Assembly: GCA_026874595.1 (NCBI GenBank)
Contig: CM049315.1
Span: 63,611,389-63,675,388, forward strand
Source of the DNA: Sipunculus nudus
Taxonomy: Eukaryota; Annelida; Sipuncula; Golfingiida; Sipunculidae
DNA length: 64,000 bases
Direction: 5' to 3'
The notes beneath the pieces are model-generated. The model worked only from the letters and a program-made list of their open reading frames with translations. It was not told the DNA's origin and ran no database searches. This document shows positions 34,741 to 49,110 of the stretch, piece by piece; positions within the stretch are counted from its first letter, which is position 1; each line of letters starts with the position of its first letter. The translations under genes and the position numbers were made by a program.

Positions 34741-37011
34741 TCATCAGGGTATTAAGAACCAGTTAGAAACGTCGTTTTTGCTGAAATCAGCTCGATTTTT
34801 TTGCGTAATGCAAGATCGTGTTTGTGCAAACATAGCAGATTTAAATTGCAAAAGAATCAATTCAGGAGCTTTATTAGGCCATTTAGAACCAGATACCAAC
34901 GTCTTTTTCGCCGAAATCAGCTCGGTTTTTGCGTAATACAAGACGGTGTTTTGTGCAAAGATGACCGATTTAAACTGCCAAGGAAGCCTTTTAGAAGCTT
35001 CATCAGGCCATTAAGAACCAGTTAGAAACGTCTTTTACGCCGAAATCAGCTCGTTTTTTTCGTAATACAAGATCGTGATTTGTGCAGAAACGGCTGATTT
35101 AAACTGCGATAGAAGCGTTTTAATAGCTTCATTAGGCCATTTAGAAATTGGTAAAAACGTCGCTCTTGCTGAAATCAGATCGGTTTTCGCGTAATACAAC
35201 ATCGTGTTGTGCAAAAAAGAAGATTAAAATTGCAAAAGAAGCAATTCAGAAGCTCCATTAGGCCATTTAGAACCGGGTACAAACATCGATCTCGCCGAAA
35301 TAAGCTAGGTTTTTGCCTAATTCATGATCGTGTGTTGTGCAAAAATTGCAGATTTAAATTGCAAAAGAAGCAATTCAGAAACTTTATTAGGCCGTTTAGA
35401 ATCCGATACAAACGTCTTTTACGCCGAAATCAGCTCGGTTTTTGCGTAATACAAGATCGTGTTTTGTGCAAAGATGACCGATTTAAACTGCGAAAGAAGC
35501 GTTTTAAAAGCTTCATCAGGCCATTAAGAACCAGTTAGCAACGTCGTTTTTGCTGAAATCAGTTCGTTTTTTTTTTTTGCGTAATTCAAAATCGTCTGTT
35601 GTGCAAAGATGACCGATTTAAACTGCTAAAGAAGCGTTTTAGAAGCTTCATCAGGCAATTAAGAAGTTAGAAACGTCGTTTTTGCTAAAATCAGCTCGAT
35701 TTTTTAGCGTAATATAAGATGGTGTTTGTCCAAAGATGACCGATTTAAACTGCAAAAGAAGAGTTTAAGAAGCTTCAATAGGCCACTTAAAACCAGTTAC
35801 AAAGATCTTTTTTGAAGAAATCGACTCGGTTTTTGCGTTTTAATAGATCATGATCCGTGCAAAAATGGTCAATTTAAACTGCGAAAGAAGCGTTTCAGAA
35901 ACTTCATTAGGCGACTTAAAACCCGTTACAATCGTCGTTTTCGTCGCAATCAGCTCGGTTTTCGCGTACTACAAGATCGTGTGTTGTGCAAGAATGGCCG
36001 CTCAAATTGCAAATGAAGCGTTTTAATAGCTTCATCAGGCCATTTAAAACAAGTTACAAACGTCGTTTTTGCCGAAATCAGCTAGGTTTTCGCTTTAAAC
36101 AAGATCGTGTCTTGTGCAATGATCACCGATTTAAACTGTGAAAGAAGCGTTTTAGAAGCTTCATCAAGCCATTAAGAACCAGTTAGAAACGGCGTTTTTG
36201 CTGAAATCAGCTCGATTTTTTTTTGCGTAATGCAAGATCGTGTTTGTGCAAATATTGCAGATTTAAATTGCAAAAGAATCAATTCAGGAGCTTTATTAGG
36301 CCATTTAAAACCAGATACCAACGTCTTTTCCGCCGAAATCAGCTCGGTTTTTGCGTAATACAAGACCGTGTTTTGTGCAAAGATGACCGATTTAAACTGC
36401 CAAGGAACCTTTTAGAAGCTTCATCAGGCCATCAAAAACCAGTTAGTAACGTCTTTTTTGCTGAAATCAGCTCGATTTTTTGCGTAATACAAAATCGTGT
36501 GTTGTGCAAAGATGACCGATTTAAACTGCTAAAGAAGCGTTTTAGAAGCTTCATCAGGCCATTAAGAACCAGTTAGAAACGTCTTTTACGCCGAAATCAG
36601 CTCTTTTTTTCGTAATACATGATCGTGATTTGTGCAGAAACGGCTGATTTAAACTGCGATAGAAGCGTTTTAATAGCTTCATTAGGCCATTTAGAAATTG
36701 GTAAAAACGTCGCTCTTGCTGAAATCAGATCGGTTTTCGCGTAATACAACATCGTGTTGTGCAAAATAGAAGATTAAAATTGCAAAAGAAGCAATTCAGA
36801 AGCTCCATTAGGCCATTTAGAACCGGATACAAACATCCATCTCGCCGAAATCAGCTAGGTTTTTGCCTAATTCAGGAACGTGTGTTGTGCAAAAATTACA
36901 GATTTCAATTGCAAAAGAAGCAATTCAGAAGCTTCATTAGGCCGTTTAGAATCAGATACAAACGTCTTTTACGACGAAATCAGCTCGGTTTTTTCCTAAT
37001 ACAAGATCGTG

Positions 37012-37096
37012 ATTTGTGCAGAAACGGCTAATATAAACTGCGATAGAAGCGTTTAAATTGCTTCATTAGGCCATTTAGAAGATTTACAAGATCGTG
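37012..37096 (+). repeat. Truncated class B monomer (85 bp), copy 1
   Basis: The monomer begins ATTTGTGCAGAAACGG as usual, but CCATTTAGAA is followed directly by GATTTACAAGATCGTG. The AACGTCGCTCTTGCTG part and the T-run are missing, a loss of 44 bp relative to the equivalent monomer at 45075-45203. It is not a whole-monomer deletion. Confidence 0.88.
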
Positions 37097-40000
37097 TCTT
37101 GTGCAATGATCACCGATTTAAACTGCGAAAGAAGCCTTTTAGAAGCTTCATCAGGCCATTAAGAACCAGTTAGAAAGGTCGTTTTTGCTGAAATCAGCTC
37201 GATTTTTTTGCGTAATGCAAGATCGTGTTTCTGCAAATATTGGAGATTTAAATTGTAAAAGAATCAATTCAGGAGCTTTATTAGACCATTTAGATCCAGA
37301 TACCAACGTCTTTTTCGCCGAAATCAGCTCGTTTTTGCGTAATACAAGACCGTGTTTTGTGCAAAGATGACCGATTTAAACTGCCAAGGAAGCCTTTTAG
37401 AAGCTTCATCAGGCCATTAAGAACCAGTTAGCAACGTCGTTTTTGCTGAAATCAGCTCGATTTTTTGCGTAATACAAAATCGTGTGTTGTGCAAAGATGA
37501 CCGATTTAAACTGCTTAAGAAGCGTTTTAGAAGCTTCATCAGGCCACTAAGAACCAGTTAGAAACGTCTTTTACGCCGAAATCAGCTCGTTTTTTTCGTA
37601 ATACAAGATCGTGATTTGTGCAGAAACGGCTGATTTAAACTGCGATAGAAGCGTTTTAATGGCTTCATTAGGCCATTTAGAAATTGGTAAAAACGTCGCT
37701 CTTGCTGAAGTCAGATCGGTTTTCGCGTAATACAACATCGTGTTGTGCAAAATAGAAGATTAAAATTGCAAAAGAAGCAATTCAGAAGCTCCATTAGGCC
37801 ATTTAGAACCGGGTACAAACATCGATCTCGCCGAAATCAGATAGGTTTTTGGCTATTTCAGGAACGTGTGTTGTGCAAAAATTACAGATTTCAATTGCAA
37901 AAGAAGCAATTCAGAAGCTTCATTAGGCCGTTTAGAATCAGATACAAACGTCTTTTACGACGAAATCAGCTCGGTTTTTTCCTAATACAAGATCGTGATT
38001 TGTGCAGAAACGGCTGATATAAACTGCGATAGAAGCGTTTAAATAGCTTCATTAGGCCATTTAGAAATTGTTAAAAACGTCGCTTTTGCTGAAATCAGAT
38101 CGGTTTGCGCGTAGTACAAGATCGTGTTGTGCAAAATAGAAGATTAAAATTGCAAAAGAAGCAATTCAGAAGCTCCATTAGGCCATTTAGAACCTGGTAC
38201 AAACATCGATCTCGTCTAAATCAGATGGGTTTTTTGCCTAATTCATGATCGTGTGTTGTGCAAAAATTGCAAATTTAAATTGCAAAAGAAGCAATTCAGA
38301 AGCTTCATTAGGCCGTTTAGAACCAGATTCAAACATCTTTTACGCCGAAATCAGCTCGGTTTTTGCGTAATACAAGATCGTGTTTTGTGCAAAGATGACC
38401 GATTTAAACTGCAAAAGAAGCGTTTAAGAAGCTTTATCAGGCCATTAAGAATCAGTTAGGAACGTCGTTTTTGCTGAAATCAGCTCGGTTTTTTTTTTGC
38501 GTAATATAAGATCGTGTGTTGTGCAAAGATGATGATTTAAACTGCAAAAGAAGCGTTTGAGAAACTTCATTAGGCCATTTAGAACCAGTTACAAATGTCG
38601 TTTTTTTTGCCGAAATCAGATCGGTTTTTGCGTAATATAGGATCCTGTTTTGTGCAAAATGGCCAATTTAAACTGCGATAGAAGCGTTTTAATAGCTTCA
38701 TTAGGCCATTTAGAAATTGGTAAAAACGTCGCTCTTGCGGAAATCAAATCGGTTTTCGCGTAATACAACATCGTGTTGTGCAAAATAGAAGATTAAAATT
38801 GCAAAAGAAGCAATTCAGAAGCTCCATTAGGCCATTTAGAACCGGGTACAAACATCGATCTCGCCGAAATCAGCTAGGTTTTTCCCTAATTCATGATCGT
38901 GTGTTGTGCAAAAATTGCAGATTTAAATTGCAAAAGAAGCAATTCAGAAACTTTATTAGGCCGTTTAGAATCAGATACAAACGTCTTTTACGCCGAAATC
39001 AGCTCGGTTTTTGCGTAATACAAGATCGTGTTTTGTGCAAAGATGACCGATTTAAACTGCGAAAGAAGCGTTTTTAAAGCTTCATCAGGCCATTAAGAAC
39101 CAGTTAGCAACGTCGTTTTTGCTGAAATCAGTTCGTTTTTTTTTGCGTAATTCAAAATCGTCTGTTGTGCAAAGATGACCGATTTAAACTGCTAAAGAAG
39201 CGTTTTAGAAGCTTCATCAGGCAATTAAGAAGTTAGAAACGTCGTTTTTGCTAAAATCAGCTCGATTTTTTAGCGTAATATAAGATGGTGTTTGTCCAAA
39301 GATGACCGATTTAAACTGCAAAAGAAGCAATTCAGAAGCTCCATCAGGCCATTAAGAACCTGGTACAAACATCGATCTCGCCTAAATCAGCTGGGTTTTT
39401 TGCCTAATTCATGAATGTGTGTTGTGCAAAAATTGCAGATTTAAATTGCAGAAGAAGCATTTCAGAAGCTTCATTAGGCCGTTTAGAACCAGATACAAAC
39501 ATCTTTTACGCCGAAATCAGCTCGGTTTTTGCGTAATACAAGATCCTGTTTGTGCAAAGATGACCGATTTAAACAGCAAAAGAAGCGTTTAAGAAGCTTT
39601 TTCAGGCCATTAAGAATCAGTTAGGAACGTCGTTTTTGCTTAAATCAGCTCGGTTTTTTTTTTTGCGTAATATAAGATCGTGTGTTGTGCAAAGATGATG
39701 ATTTAAACTGCAAAAGAAGCGTTTGAGAAACTTCATTAGGCCATTTAGAACCAGTTTCAAATGTCGTTTTTTTGCCGAAATCAGCTCGGTTTTTCCGTAA
39801 TATAGGATCCTGTTTTGTGCAAAATGGCCGATTTAAACTGCGATAGAAGCGTTTTAATAGCTTCATTAGGCCATTTAGAAATTGGTAAAAACGTCGCTCT
39901 TGCGGAAATCAAATCGGTTTTCGCGTAATACAACATCGTGTTGTGCAAAATAGAAGATTAAAATTGCAAAAGAAGCAATTCAGAAGCTCCATTAGGCCAT

Positions 40001-41738
40001 TTAGAACCGGGTACAAACATCGATCTCGCCGAAATCAGCTAGGTTTTTGGCTAATTCAGGAACGTGTGTTGTGCAAAAATTACAGATTTCAATTGCAAAA
40101 GAAGCAATTCAGAAGCTTAATTAGGCCGTTTAGAATCAGATACAAACGTCTTTTACGACGAAATCAGCTCGGTTTTTTCGTAATACAAGATCGTGATTTC
40201 TGCAGAAACGGCTAATATAAACTGCGATAGAAGCGTTTAAATAGCTTCATTATGCCATTTAGAAATTGTTAAAAACGTCGCTTTTGCTGAAATCAGATCG
40301 GTTTTCGCTTAGTACAAGATCGTGTTGTGCAAAAGAGAAGATTAAAATTGCAAAAGAAGCAATTCAGAAGCTCCATTAGGCCATTTTGAACCGGGTACAA
40401 ACATCGATCTCGCCGAAATCAGCTAGGTTTTTCCCTAATTCATAATCGTGTGTTGTGCAAAAATTGCAGATTTAAATTGCAAAAGAAGCAATTCAGAAAC
40501 TTTATTAGGCCGTTTAGAATCAGATACAAACGTCTTTTACGCCGAAATCAGCTCGGTTTTTGCGTAATACAAGATCGTGTTTTGTGCAAAGATGACCGAT
40601 TTAAACTGCGAAAGAAGCGTTTTAAAACCTTCATCAGGGCATTAAGAACCAGTTAGCAACGTCGTTTTTGCTGAAATCAGTTCGTTTTTTTTTGCGTAAT
40701 TCAAAATCGTCTGTTGTGCAAAGATGACCGATTTAAACTGCTAAGGAAGCGTTTTAGAAGCTTCATCAGGCCATCAAAAACCAGTTAGTAACGTCGTTTT
40801 TGCTGAAATCAGCTCGATTTTTTTGCGTAATACAAAATCGTGTGTTGTGCAAAGATGACCGATTTAAACTGCTAATGAAGCGTTTTAGAAGCTTCATCAG
40901 GCCATTAAGAACCAGTTAGAAACGTCTTTTACGCCGAAATCAGCTCTTTTTTTCGTAATACATGATCGTGATTTGTGCAGAAACGGCTGATTTAAACTGC
41001 GATAGAAGCGTTTTAATAGCTTCATTAGGCCATTTAGAAATTGGTATAAACGTCGCTCTTGCTGAAATCAGATCGGTTTTCGCGTAATACAACATCGTGT
41101 TGTGCAAAATAGAAGATTAAAATTGCAAAAGAAGCAATTCAGAAGCTCCATTAGGCCATTTAGAACCGGGTACAAACATCGATCTCGCCGAAATCAGCTA
41201 GGTTTTTGGCTAATTCAGGAACGTGTGTTGTGCAAAAATTACAGATTTCAATTGCAAAAGAAGCAATTCAGAAGCTTAATTAGGCCGTTTAGAATCAGAT
41301 ACAAACGTCTTTTACGACGAAATCAGCTCGGTTTTTTCGTAATACAAGATCGTGATTTCTGCAGAAACGGCTAATATAAACTGCGATAGAAGCGTTTAAA
41401 TAGCTTCATTATGCCATTTAGAAATTGTTAAAAACGTCGCTTTTGCTGAAATCAGATCGGTTTTCGCTTAGTACAAGATCGTGTTGTGCAAAAGAGAAGA
41501 TTAAAATTGCAAAAGAAGCAATTCAGAAGCTCCATTAGGCCATTTAGAACCGGGTACAAACATCGATCTCGCCGAAATCAGCTAGGTTTTTCCCTAATTC
41601 ATAATCGTGTGTTGTGCAAAAATTGCAGATTTAAATTGCAAAAGAAGCAATTCAGAAACTTTATTAGGCCGTTTAGAACCAGATACAAACATCTTTTACG
41701 CCGAAATCAGCTCGGTTTTTGCGTAATACAAAATCGTG

Positions 41739-42624
41739 TGTTGTGCAAAGATGACCGATTTAAACTGGGAAAGAAGCGATTCAATAGCTTTATTAGTCGA
41801 CTTAAAACCCGTTACAACCGTCGTTTTCGCTGAAATAAGCTCGGTTTTTGCGTAGTACAAGATCGTGTGTTGGGCAAATATCACCGATTTAAACTGCGAG
41901 AGAAGAGATTCAATAGCTTCATAAGGCGACTTATAACCCGTTACAACCGTCGTTTTCGCCGAAATAAGCTCGGTTTTTGCGTAGTACAAGATCGTGTGTT
42001 GGGCAAATATCACCGATTAAAACTGCTAAATAAGCATTTTAGAAACTTCATCAGGCCATTAAGAACCAGTTAGAAACGGCGTTTTTGCTGAAATCAGCTC
42101 GATTTTTTTAGCGTTATATAAGATCGTGTTTGTGCAAAAATGACCGATTTAAACTGCAAAAGAAGAGTTTAAGAAGCTTCAATAGGCCACTTCAAACCAG
42201 TTACAAAGATCTTTTTTGCCGAAATCGACTCGGATTTTGCGTTATAATAGATCATGATTTGTGCAGAAATGGCCAGATTAAACTGCGAAAGAAGCGTTTC
42301 AGAAACTTCATTAGGCGACTTAAAACCCGTTACAAAAGTCGTTTTCGCCGCAGTCAGCTCGGTTTTCGAGTACTACAAGATCGTGAGTTGTGCAAAAATG
42401 GCCGTTTAAATTGCAAATGAAGCGTTTTAATAGCTTCATCAGGCCATTTAAAACAAGTTACAAACGTCGTTTTTGCCGAAATCAGCAAGGTTTTCGCTTA
42501 ATACAAGATCGCAGATTTAAATTGCAAAAGAATCAATTCAGGAGCTTTATTAGGCCATTTAGAACCAGATACCAACGTCTTTTTCGCCGAAATCAGATCG
42601 GTTTTTGCGTAATACAAGACCGTG
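41739..42624 (+). repeat. SalI-site module, copy 3
   Basis: GTCGAC at 41796-41801 and the joint GATCGCAG at 42507-42514. It matches copy 2 in monomer number, including the ACTGCGAGAGAAGAG monomer, and lies inside super-unit copy 1. Confidence 0.86.
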
Positions 42625-44479
42625 TTTTGTGCAAAGATGACCGATTTCAACTGCCAAGGAAGCCTTTTAGAAGCTACATCAGGCCATTAAGAACAAGTTA
42701 GCAACGTCGTTTTTGCTGAAATCAGCTCGATTTTTTGCGTAACACAAAATCGTGTGTTGTGCAAAGATGACCGATTTAAACTGCTAAAGAAGCGTTTTAG
42801 AAGCTTCATCAGGCCATTAAGAACCAGTTACAAACGTCTTTTACGCCGAAATCAGCTCGTTTTTTTCGTAATACAAGATCGTGATTTGTGCAGAAACGGC
42901 TGATTTAAACTGCGATAGAAGCGTTTAAATAGCTTCATTAGGCCATTTAGAAATTGTTAAAAACGTCGCTTTTGCTGAAATCAGATCGGTTTTCGCGTAA
43001 TACAACATCGTGTTGTGCAAAATAGAAGATTAAAATTGCAAAAGAAGCAATTCAGAAGCTCCATTAGGCAATTTAGAACCGGGTACAAACATCGATCTCG
43101 CCGAAATCAGCTAGGTTTTTGGCTAATTCAGGAACGTGTGTTGTGCAAAAATTACAGATTTCAATTGCAAAAGAAGCAATTCAGAAGCTTCATTAGGCCG
43201 TTTAGAATCAGATACAAACGTCTTTTACGACGAAATCAGCTCGGTTTTTTCCTAATACAAGATCGTGATTTGTGCAGAAACGGCTAATATAAACTGCGAT
43301 AGAAGGGTTTAAATAGCTTCATTATGCCATTTAGAAATTGTTAAAAACGTCGCTTTTGCTGAAATCAGATCGGTTTTCGCTTAGTACAAGATCGTGTTGT
43401 GCAAAAAGAGAAGATTAAAATTGCAAAAGAAGCAATTCAGAAGCTCCATTAGGCCCTTTAGAACCGGGTACAAACATCGATCTCGCCGAAATCAGCTAGG
43501 TTTTTCCCTAATTCATGATCGTGTGTTGTGCAAAAATTGCAGATTTAAATTGCAAAAGAAGCAATTCAGAAACTTTATTAGGCCGTTTAGAATCAGATAC
43601 AAACGTCTTTTACGCCGAAATCAGCTCGGTTTTTGCGTTATACAAGATCGTGTTTTGTGCAAAGATGACCGATTTAAACTGCGAAAGAAGCGTTTTAAAA
43701 GCTTCATCAGGCCATTAAGAACCAGTTAGCAACGTCGTTTTTGCTGAAATCAGTTCGTTTTTTTTTTTTGCGTAATTCAAAATCGTCTGTTGTGCAAAGA
43801 TGACCGATTTAAACTGCTAAAGAAGCGTTTTAGAAGCTTCATCAGGCAATTAAGAAGTTAGAAACGTCGTTTTTGCTAAAATCAGCTCGATTTTTTAGCG
43901 TAATATAAGATGGTGTTTGTCCAAAGATGACCGATTTAAACTGCAAAAGAAGAGTTTAAGAAGCTTAAATAGGCCACTTAGAACCAGTTACAAAGATCTT
44001 TTTTGCCGAAATCGACTCGGTTTTTGCGTTATAATAGATCATGATCCGTACAAAAATGGTCAGTTTAAACTGCGAAAGAAGCGTTTCAGAAACTTCATTA
44101 GGCGACTTAAAACCCGTTACAATCGTCGTTTTCGTCGCAATCAGCTCGGTTTTCGCGTACTACAAGATCGTGTGTTGTGCAAAAATGGCCGTTCAAATTG
44201 CAAATGAAGCGTTTTAATAGCTTCATCAGGCCATTTAAAACAAGTTACAAACGTCGTTTTTGCTGAAATCAGCTCGATTTTTTTTTTGCGTAATGCAAGA
44301 TCGTGTTTGTGCAAATATTGCAGATTTAAAATGCAAAAGAATCAATTCAGGAGCTTTATTAGGCCATTTAAAACCAGATACCAACGTCTTTTCCGCCGAA
44401 ATCAGCTCGGTTTTTGCGTAATACAAGACCGTGTTTTGTGCAAAGATGACCGATTTAAACTGCCAAGGAAGCCTTTTAG

Positions 44480-46927
44480 AAGCTTCATCAGGCCATCAAA
44501 AACCAGTTAGTAACGTCGTTTTTGCTGAAATCAGCTCGATTTTTTGTGTAATACAAAATCGTGTGTTGTGCAAAGATGACCGATTTAAACTGCTAAAGAA
44601 GCGTTTTAGAAGCTTCATCAGGCCATTAAGAACCAGTTAGAAACGTCTTTTACGCCGAAATCAGCTCTTTTTTTCGTAATACATGATCGTGATTTGTGCA
44701 GAAACGGCTGATTTAAACTGCGATAGAAGCGTTTTAATAGCTTCATTAGGCCATTTAGAAATTGGTAAAAACGTCGCTCTTGCTGAAATCAGATCGGTTT
44801 TCGCGTAATACAACATCGTGTTGTGCAAAATAGAAGATTAAAATTGCAAAAGAAGCAATTCAGAAGCTCCATTAGGCCATTTAGAACCGGATACAAACAT
44901 CCATCTCGCCGAAATCAGCTAGGTTTTTGCCTAATTCAGGAACGTGTGTTGTGCAAAAATTACAGATTTCAATTGCAAAAGAAGCAATTCAGAAGCTTCA
45001 TTAGGCCGTTTAGAATCAGATACAAACGTCTTTTACGACGAAATCAGCTCGGTTTTTTCCTAATACAAGATCGTGATTTGTGCAGAAACGGCTAATATAA
45101 ACTGCGATAGAAGCGTTTAAATAGCTTCATTAGGCCATTTAGAAATTGTTAAAAACGTCGCTCTTGCTGAAATCAGATCGGTTTTCGCGTAGTACAAGAT
45201 CGTGTCTTGTGCAATGATCACCGATTTAAACTGCGAAAGAAGCCTTTTAGAAGCTTCATCAGGCCATTAAGAACCAGTTAGAAACGTCGTTTTTGCTGAA
45301 ATCAGCTCGATTTTTTTGCGTAATGCAAGATCGTGTTTGTGCAAATATTGCAGATTTAAATTGTAAAAGAATCAATTCAGGAGCTTTATTAGACCATTTA
45401 GATCCAGATACCAACGTTTTTTTCGCCGAAATCAGCTCGTTTTTGCGTAATACAAGACCGTGTTTTGTGCAAAGATGACCGATTTAAACTGCCAAGGAAG
45501 CCTTTTAGAAGCTTCATCAGGCCATTAAGAACCAGTTAGCAACGTCGTTTTTGCTGAAATCAGCTCGATTTTTTGCGTAATACAAAATCGTGTGTTGTGC
45601 AAAGATGACCGATTTAAACTGCTAAAGAAGCGTTTTAGAAGCTTCATCAGGCCATTGAGAACCAGTTAGAAACGTCTTTTACGCCGAAATCAGCTCGTTT
45701 TTTTCGTAATACAAGATCGTGATTTGTGCAGAAACGGCTGATTTAAACTGAGATAGAAGCGTTTTAATAGCTTCATTAGGCCATTTAGAAATTGGTAAAA
45801 ACGTCGCTCTTGCTGAAATCAGATCGGTTTTTGCGTAATATAAGATCGTGTTTTGTGCAAAGATGACCGATTTAAACTGCTAAAGAAGCGTTTTAGAAGC
45901 TTCATCAGGCCACTAAGAACCAGTTAGAAACGTCTTTTACGCCGAAGTCAGCTCGTTTTTTTCGTAATACAAGATCGTGATTTGTGCAGAAACGGCTGAT
46001 TTAAACTGCAATAGAAGCGTTTTAATAGCTTCATTAGGCCATTTAGAAATTGGTAAAAACGTCGCTCTTGCTGAAATCAGATCGGTTTTCGCGTAATACA
46101 ACATCGTGTTGTGCAAAATAGAAGATCAAAATTGCAAAAGAAGCAATTCAGAAGCTCCATTAGGCCATTTAGAACCGGGTACAAACATCGATCTCGCCGA
46201 AATCAGATAGGTTTTTGGCTATTTCAGGAACGTGTGTTGTGCAAAAATTACAGATTTCAATTGCAAAAGAAGCAATTCAGAAGCTTCATTAGGCCGTTTA
46301 GAATCAGATACAAACGTCTTTTACGACGAAATCAGCTCGGTTTTTTCCTAATACAAGATCGTGATTTGTGCAGAAACGGCTGATATAAACTGCGATAGAA
46401 GCGTTTAAATAGCTTCATTAGGCCATTTAGAAATTGTTAAAAACGTCGCTTTTGCTGAAATCAGATCGATTTGCGCGTAGTACAAGATCGTGTTGTGCAA
46501 AATAGAAGATTAAAATTGCAAAAGAAGCAATTCAGAAGCGTCATTAGGCCTTTTAGAATCTGGTACAAACATCGATCTCGTCTAAATCAGATGGGTTTTT
46601 TGCCTAATTCATGATCGTGTGTTGTGCAAAAATTGCAGATTTAAATTGCAAAAGAAGCAATTCAGAAGCTTTATTAGGCCGTTTAGAACCAGATACAAAC
46701 ATCTTTTACGCCGAAATCAGCTCGGTTTTTGCGTAATACAAGATCGTGTTTTGTGCAAAGATGACCGATTTAAACTGCGAAAGAAGCGTTTTAAAAGCTT
46801 CATCAGGCCATTAAGAACCAGTTAGCAACGTCGTTTTTGCTGAAATCAGTTCGGTTTTTTTTGCGTAATTCAAAATCGTCTGTTGTGCAAAGATGACCGA
46901 TTTAAACTGCTAAGGAAGCGTTTTAGA
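44480..46927 (+). repeat. 19-mer higher-order repeat within super-unit 1, first copy
   Basis: Landmarks 44823, 45293, 46111 and 46619 recur at 47271, 47741, 48559 and 49067, an offset of 2,448 bp. This is the same 19-mer as at 2-2450, one base shorter. A shared variant, AGAAGCGTCATTAGGCC followed by TTTTAGAATCTGG (46537 and 48985), is not in the copy at 1085. Confidence 0.83.
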
Positions 46928-49110
46928 AGCTTCATCAGGCCATCAAAAACCAGTTAGTAACGTCGTTTTTGCTGAAATCAGCTCGATTTTTTTGCGTAAT
47001 ACAAAATCGTGTGTTGTGCAAAGATGACCGATTTAAACTGCTAAAGAAGCGTTTTAGAAGCTTCATCAGGCCATTAAGAACCAGTTAGAAACGTCTTTTA
47101 CGCCGAAATCAGCTCTTTTTTTCGTAATACATGATCGTGATTTGTGCAGAAACGGCTGATTTAAACTGCGATAGAAGCGTTTTAATAGCTTCATTAGGCC
47201 ATTTAGAAATTGGTAAAAACGTCGCTCTTGCTGAAATCAGATCGGTTTTCGCGTAATACAACATCGTGTTGTGCAAAATAGAAGATTAAAATTGCAAAAG
47301 AAGCAATTCAGAAGCTCCATTAGGCCATTTAGAACCGGATACAAACATCCATCTCGCCGAAATCAGCTAGGTTTTTGCCTAATTCAGGAACGTGTGTTGT
47401 GCAAAAATTACAGATTTCAATTGCAAAAGAAGCAATTCAGAAGCTTCATTAGGCCGTTTAGAATCAGATACAAACGTCTTTTACGACGAAATCAGCTCGG
47501 TTTTTTCCTAATACAAGATCGTGATTTGTGCAGAAACGGCTAATATAAACTGCGATAGAAGCGTTTAAATAGCTTCATTAGGCCATTTAGAAATTGTTAC
47601 AAACGTCGCTCTTGCTGAAATCAGATCGGTTTTCGCGTAGTACAAGATCGTGTCTTGTGCAATGATCACCGATTTAAACTGCGAAAGAAGCCTTTTAGAA
47701 GCTTCATCAGGCCATTAAGAACCAGTTAGAAACGTCGTTTTTGCTGAAATCAGCTCGATTTTTTTGCGTAATGCAAGATCGTGTTTGTGCAAATATTGCA
47801 GATTTAAATTGTAAAAGAATCAATTCAGGAGCTTTATTAGACCATTTAGATCCAGATACCAACGTCTTTTTCGCCGAAATCAGCTCGTTTTTGCGTAATA
47901 CAAGACCGTGTTTTGTGCAAAGATGACCGATTTAAACTGCCAAGGAAGCCTTTTAGAAGCTTCATCAGGCCATTAAGAACCAGTTAGCAACGTCGTTTTT
48001 GCTGAAATCAGCTCGATTTTTTGCGTAATACAAAATCGTGTGTTGTGCAAAGATGACCGATTTAAACTGCTTAAGAAGCGTTTTAGAAGCTTCATCAGGC
48101 CATTGAGAACCAGTTAGAAACGTCTTTTACGCCGAAATCAGCTCGTTTTTTTCGTAATACAAGATCGTGATTTGTGCAGAAACGGCTGATTTAAACTGCG
48201 ATAGAAGCGTTTTAATAGCTTCATTAGGCCATTTAGAAATTGGTAAAATCGTCGCTCTTGCTGAAATCAGATCGGTTTTTGCGTAATACAAGATCGTGTT
48301 TTGTGCAAAGATGACCGATTTAAACTGCTAAAGAAGCGTTTTAGAAGCTTCATCAGGCCACTAAGAACCAGTTAGAAACGTCTTTTACGCCGAAGTCAGC
48401 TCGTTTTTTTCGTAATACAAGATCGTGATTTGTGCAGAAACGGCTGATTTAAACTGCAATAGAAGCGTTTTAATAGCTTCATTAGGCCATTTAGAAATTG
48501 GTAAAAACGTCGCTCTTGCTGAAATCAGATCGGTTTTCGCGTAATACAACATCGTGTTGTGCAAAATAGAAGATTAAAATTGCAAAAGAAGCAATTCAGA
48601 AGCTCCATTAGGCCATTTAGAACCGGGTACAAACATCGATCTCGCCGAAATCAGATAGGTTTTTGGCTATTTCAGGAACGTGTGTTGTGCAAAAATTACA
48701 GATTTCAATTGCAAAAGAAGCAAATCAGAAGCTTCATTAGGCCGTTTAGAATCAGATACAAACGTCTTTTACGACGAAATCAGCTCGGTTTTTTCCTAAT
48801 ACAAGATCGTGATTTGTGCAGAAACGGCTGATATAAACTGCGATAGAAGCGTTTAAATAGCTTCATTAGGCCATTTAGAAATTGTTAAAAACGTCGCTTT
48901 TGCTGAAATCAGATCGATTTGCGCGTAGTACAAGATCGTGTTGTGCAAAATAGAAGATTAAAATTGCAAAAGAAGCAATTCAGAAGCGTCATTAGGCCTT
49001 TTAGAATCTGGTACAAACATCGATCTCGTCTAAATCAGATGGGTTTTTTGCCTAATTCATGATCGTGTGTTGTGCAAAAATTGCAGATTTAAATTGCAAA
49101 AGAAGCAATT
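46928..49110 (+). repeat. 19-mer higher-order repeat within super-unit 1, second copy
   Basis: Follows the first copy and matches it to about 49110. There the m10 position takes the GAAACTTTATTAGG form seen at 35380 and not the GAAGCTTTATTAGG form at 46667. The switch marks the start of super-unit copy 2. Confidence 0.82.

Larger units (their letters stand above)
35307..49039 (+). repeat. Super-unit of ~13.7-14.0 kb, copy 1
   Basis: A run of about 107 monomers whose landmarks recur 13,733 bp further on at its left side (36223 to 49956, 36759 to 50492, 37185 to 50918) and 13,991-13,992 bp further on after about 37.6 kb (37745 to 51736, 38253 to 52244, 42130 to 56122, 45293 to 59284, 47271 to 61263). 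The 258-bp change in offset is a two-monomer difference between 37185 and 37745. From about 37.5 to 45.4 kb it also matches 2.8-10.6 kb at offsets of about 34,646-34,781 bp. It contains a SalI module (41739-42624) and one and a half copies of the 19-mer at 44480-49039. Confidence 0.88.

Noticed and set aside
24240-35306. A transposon or unique insertion in the more diverged middle region
   Set aside because: All of it still shows the monomer boxes at the usual spacing; the differences are base changes and monomer reshuffling.
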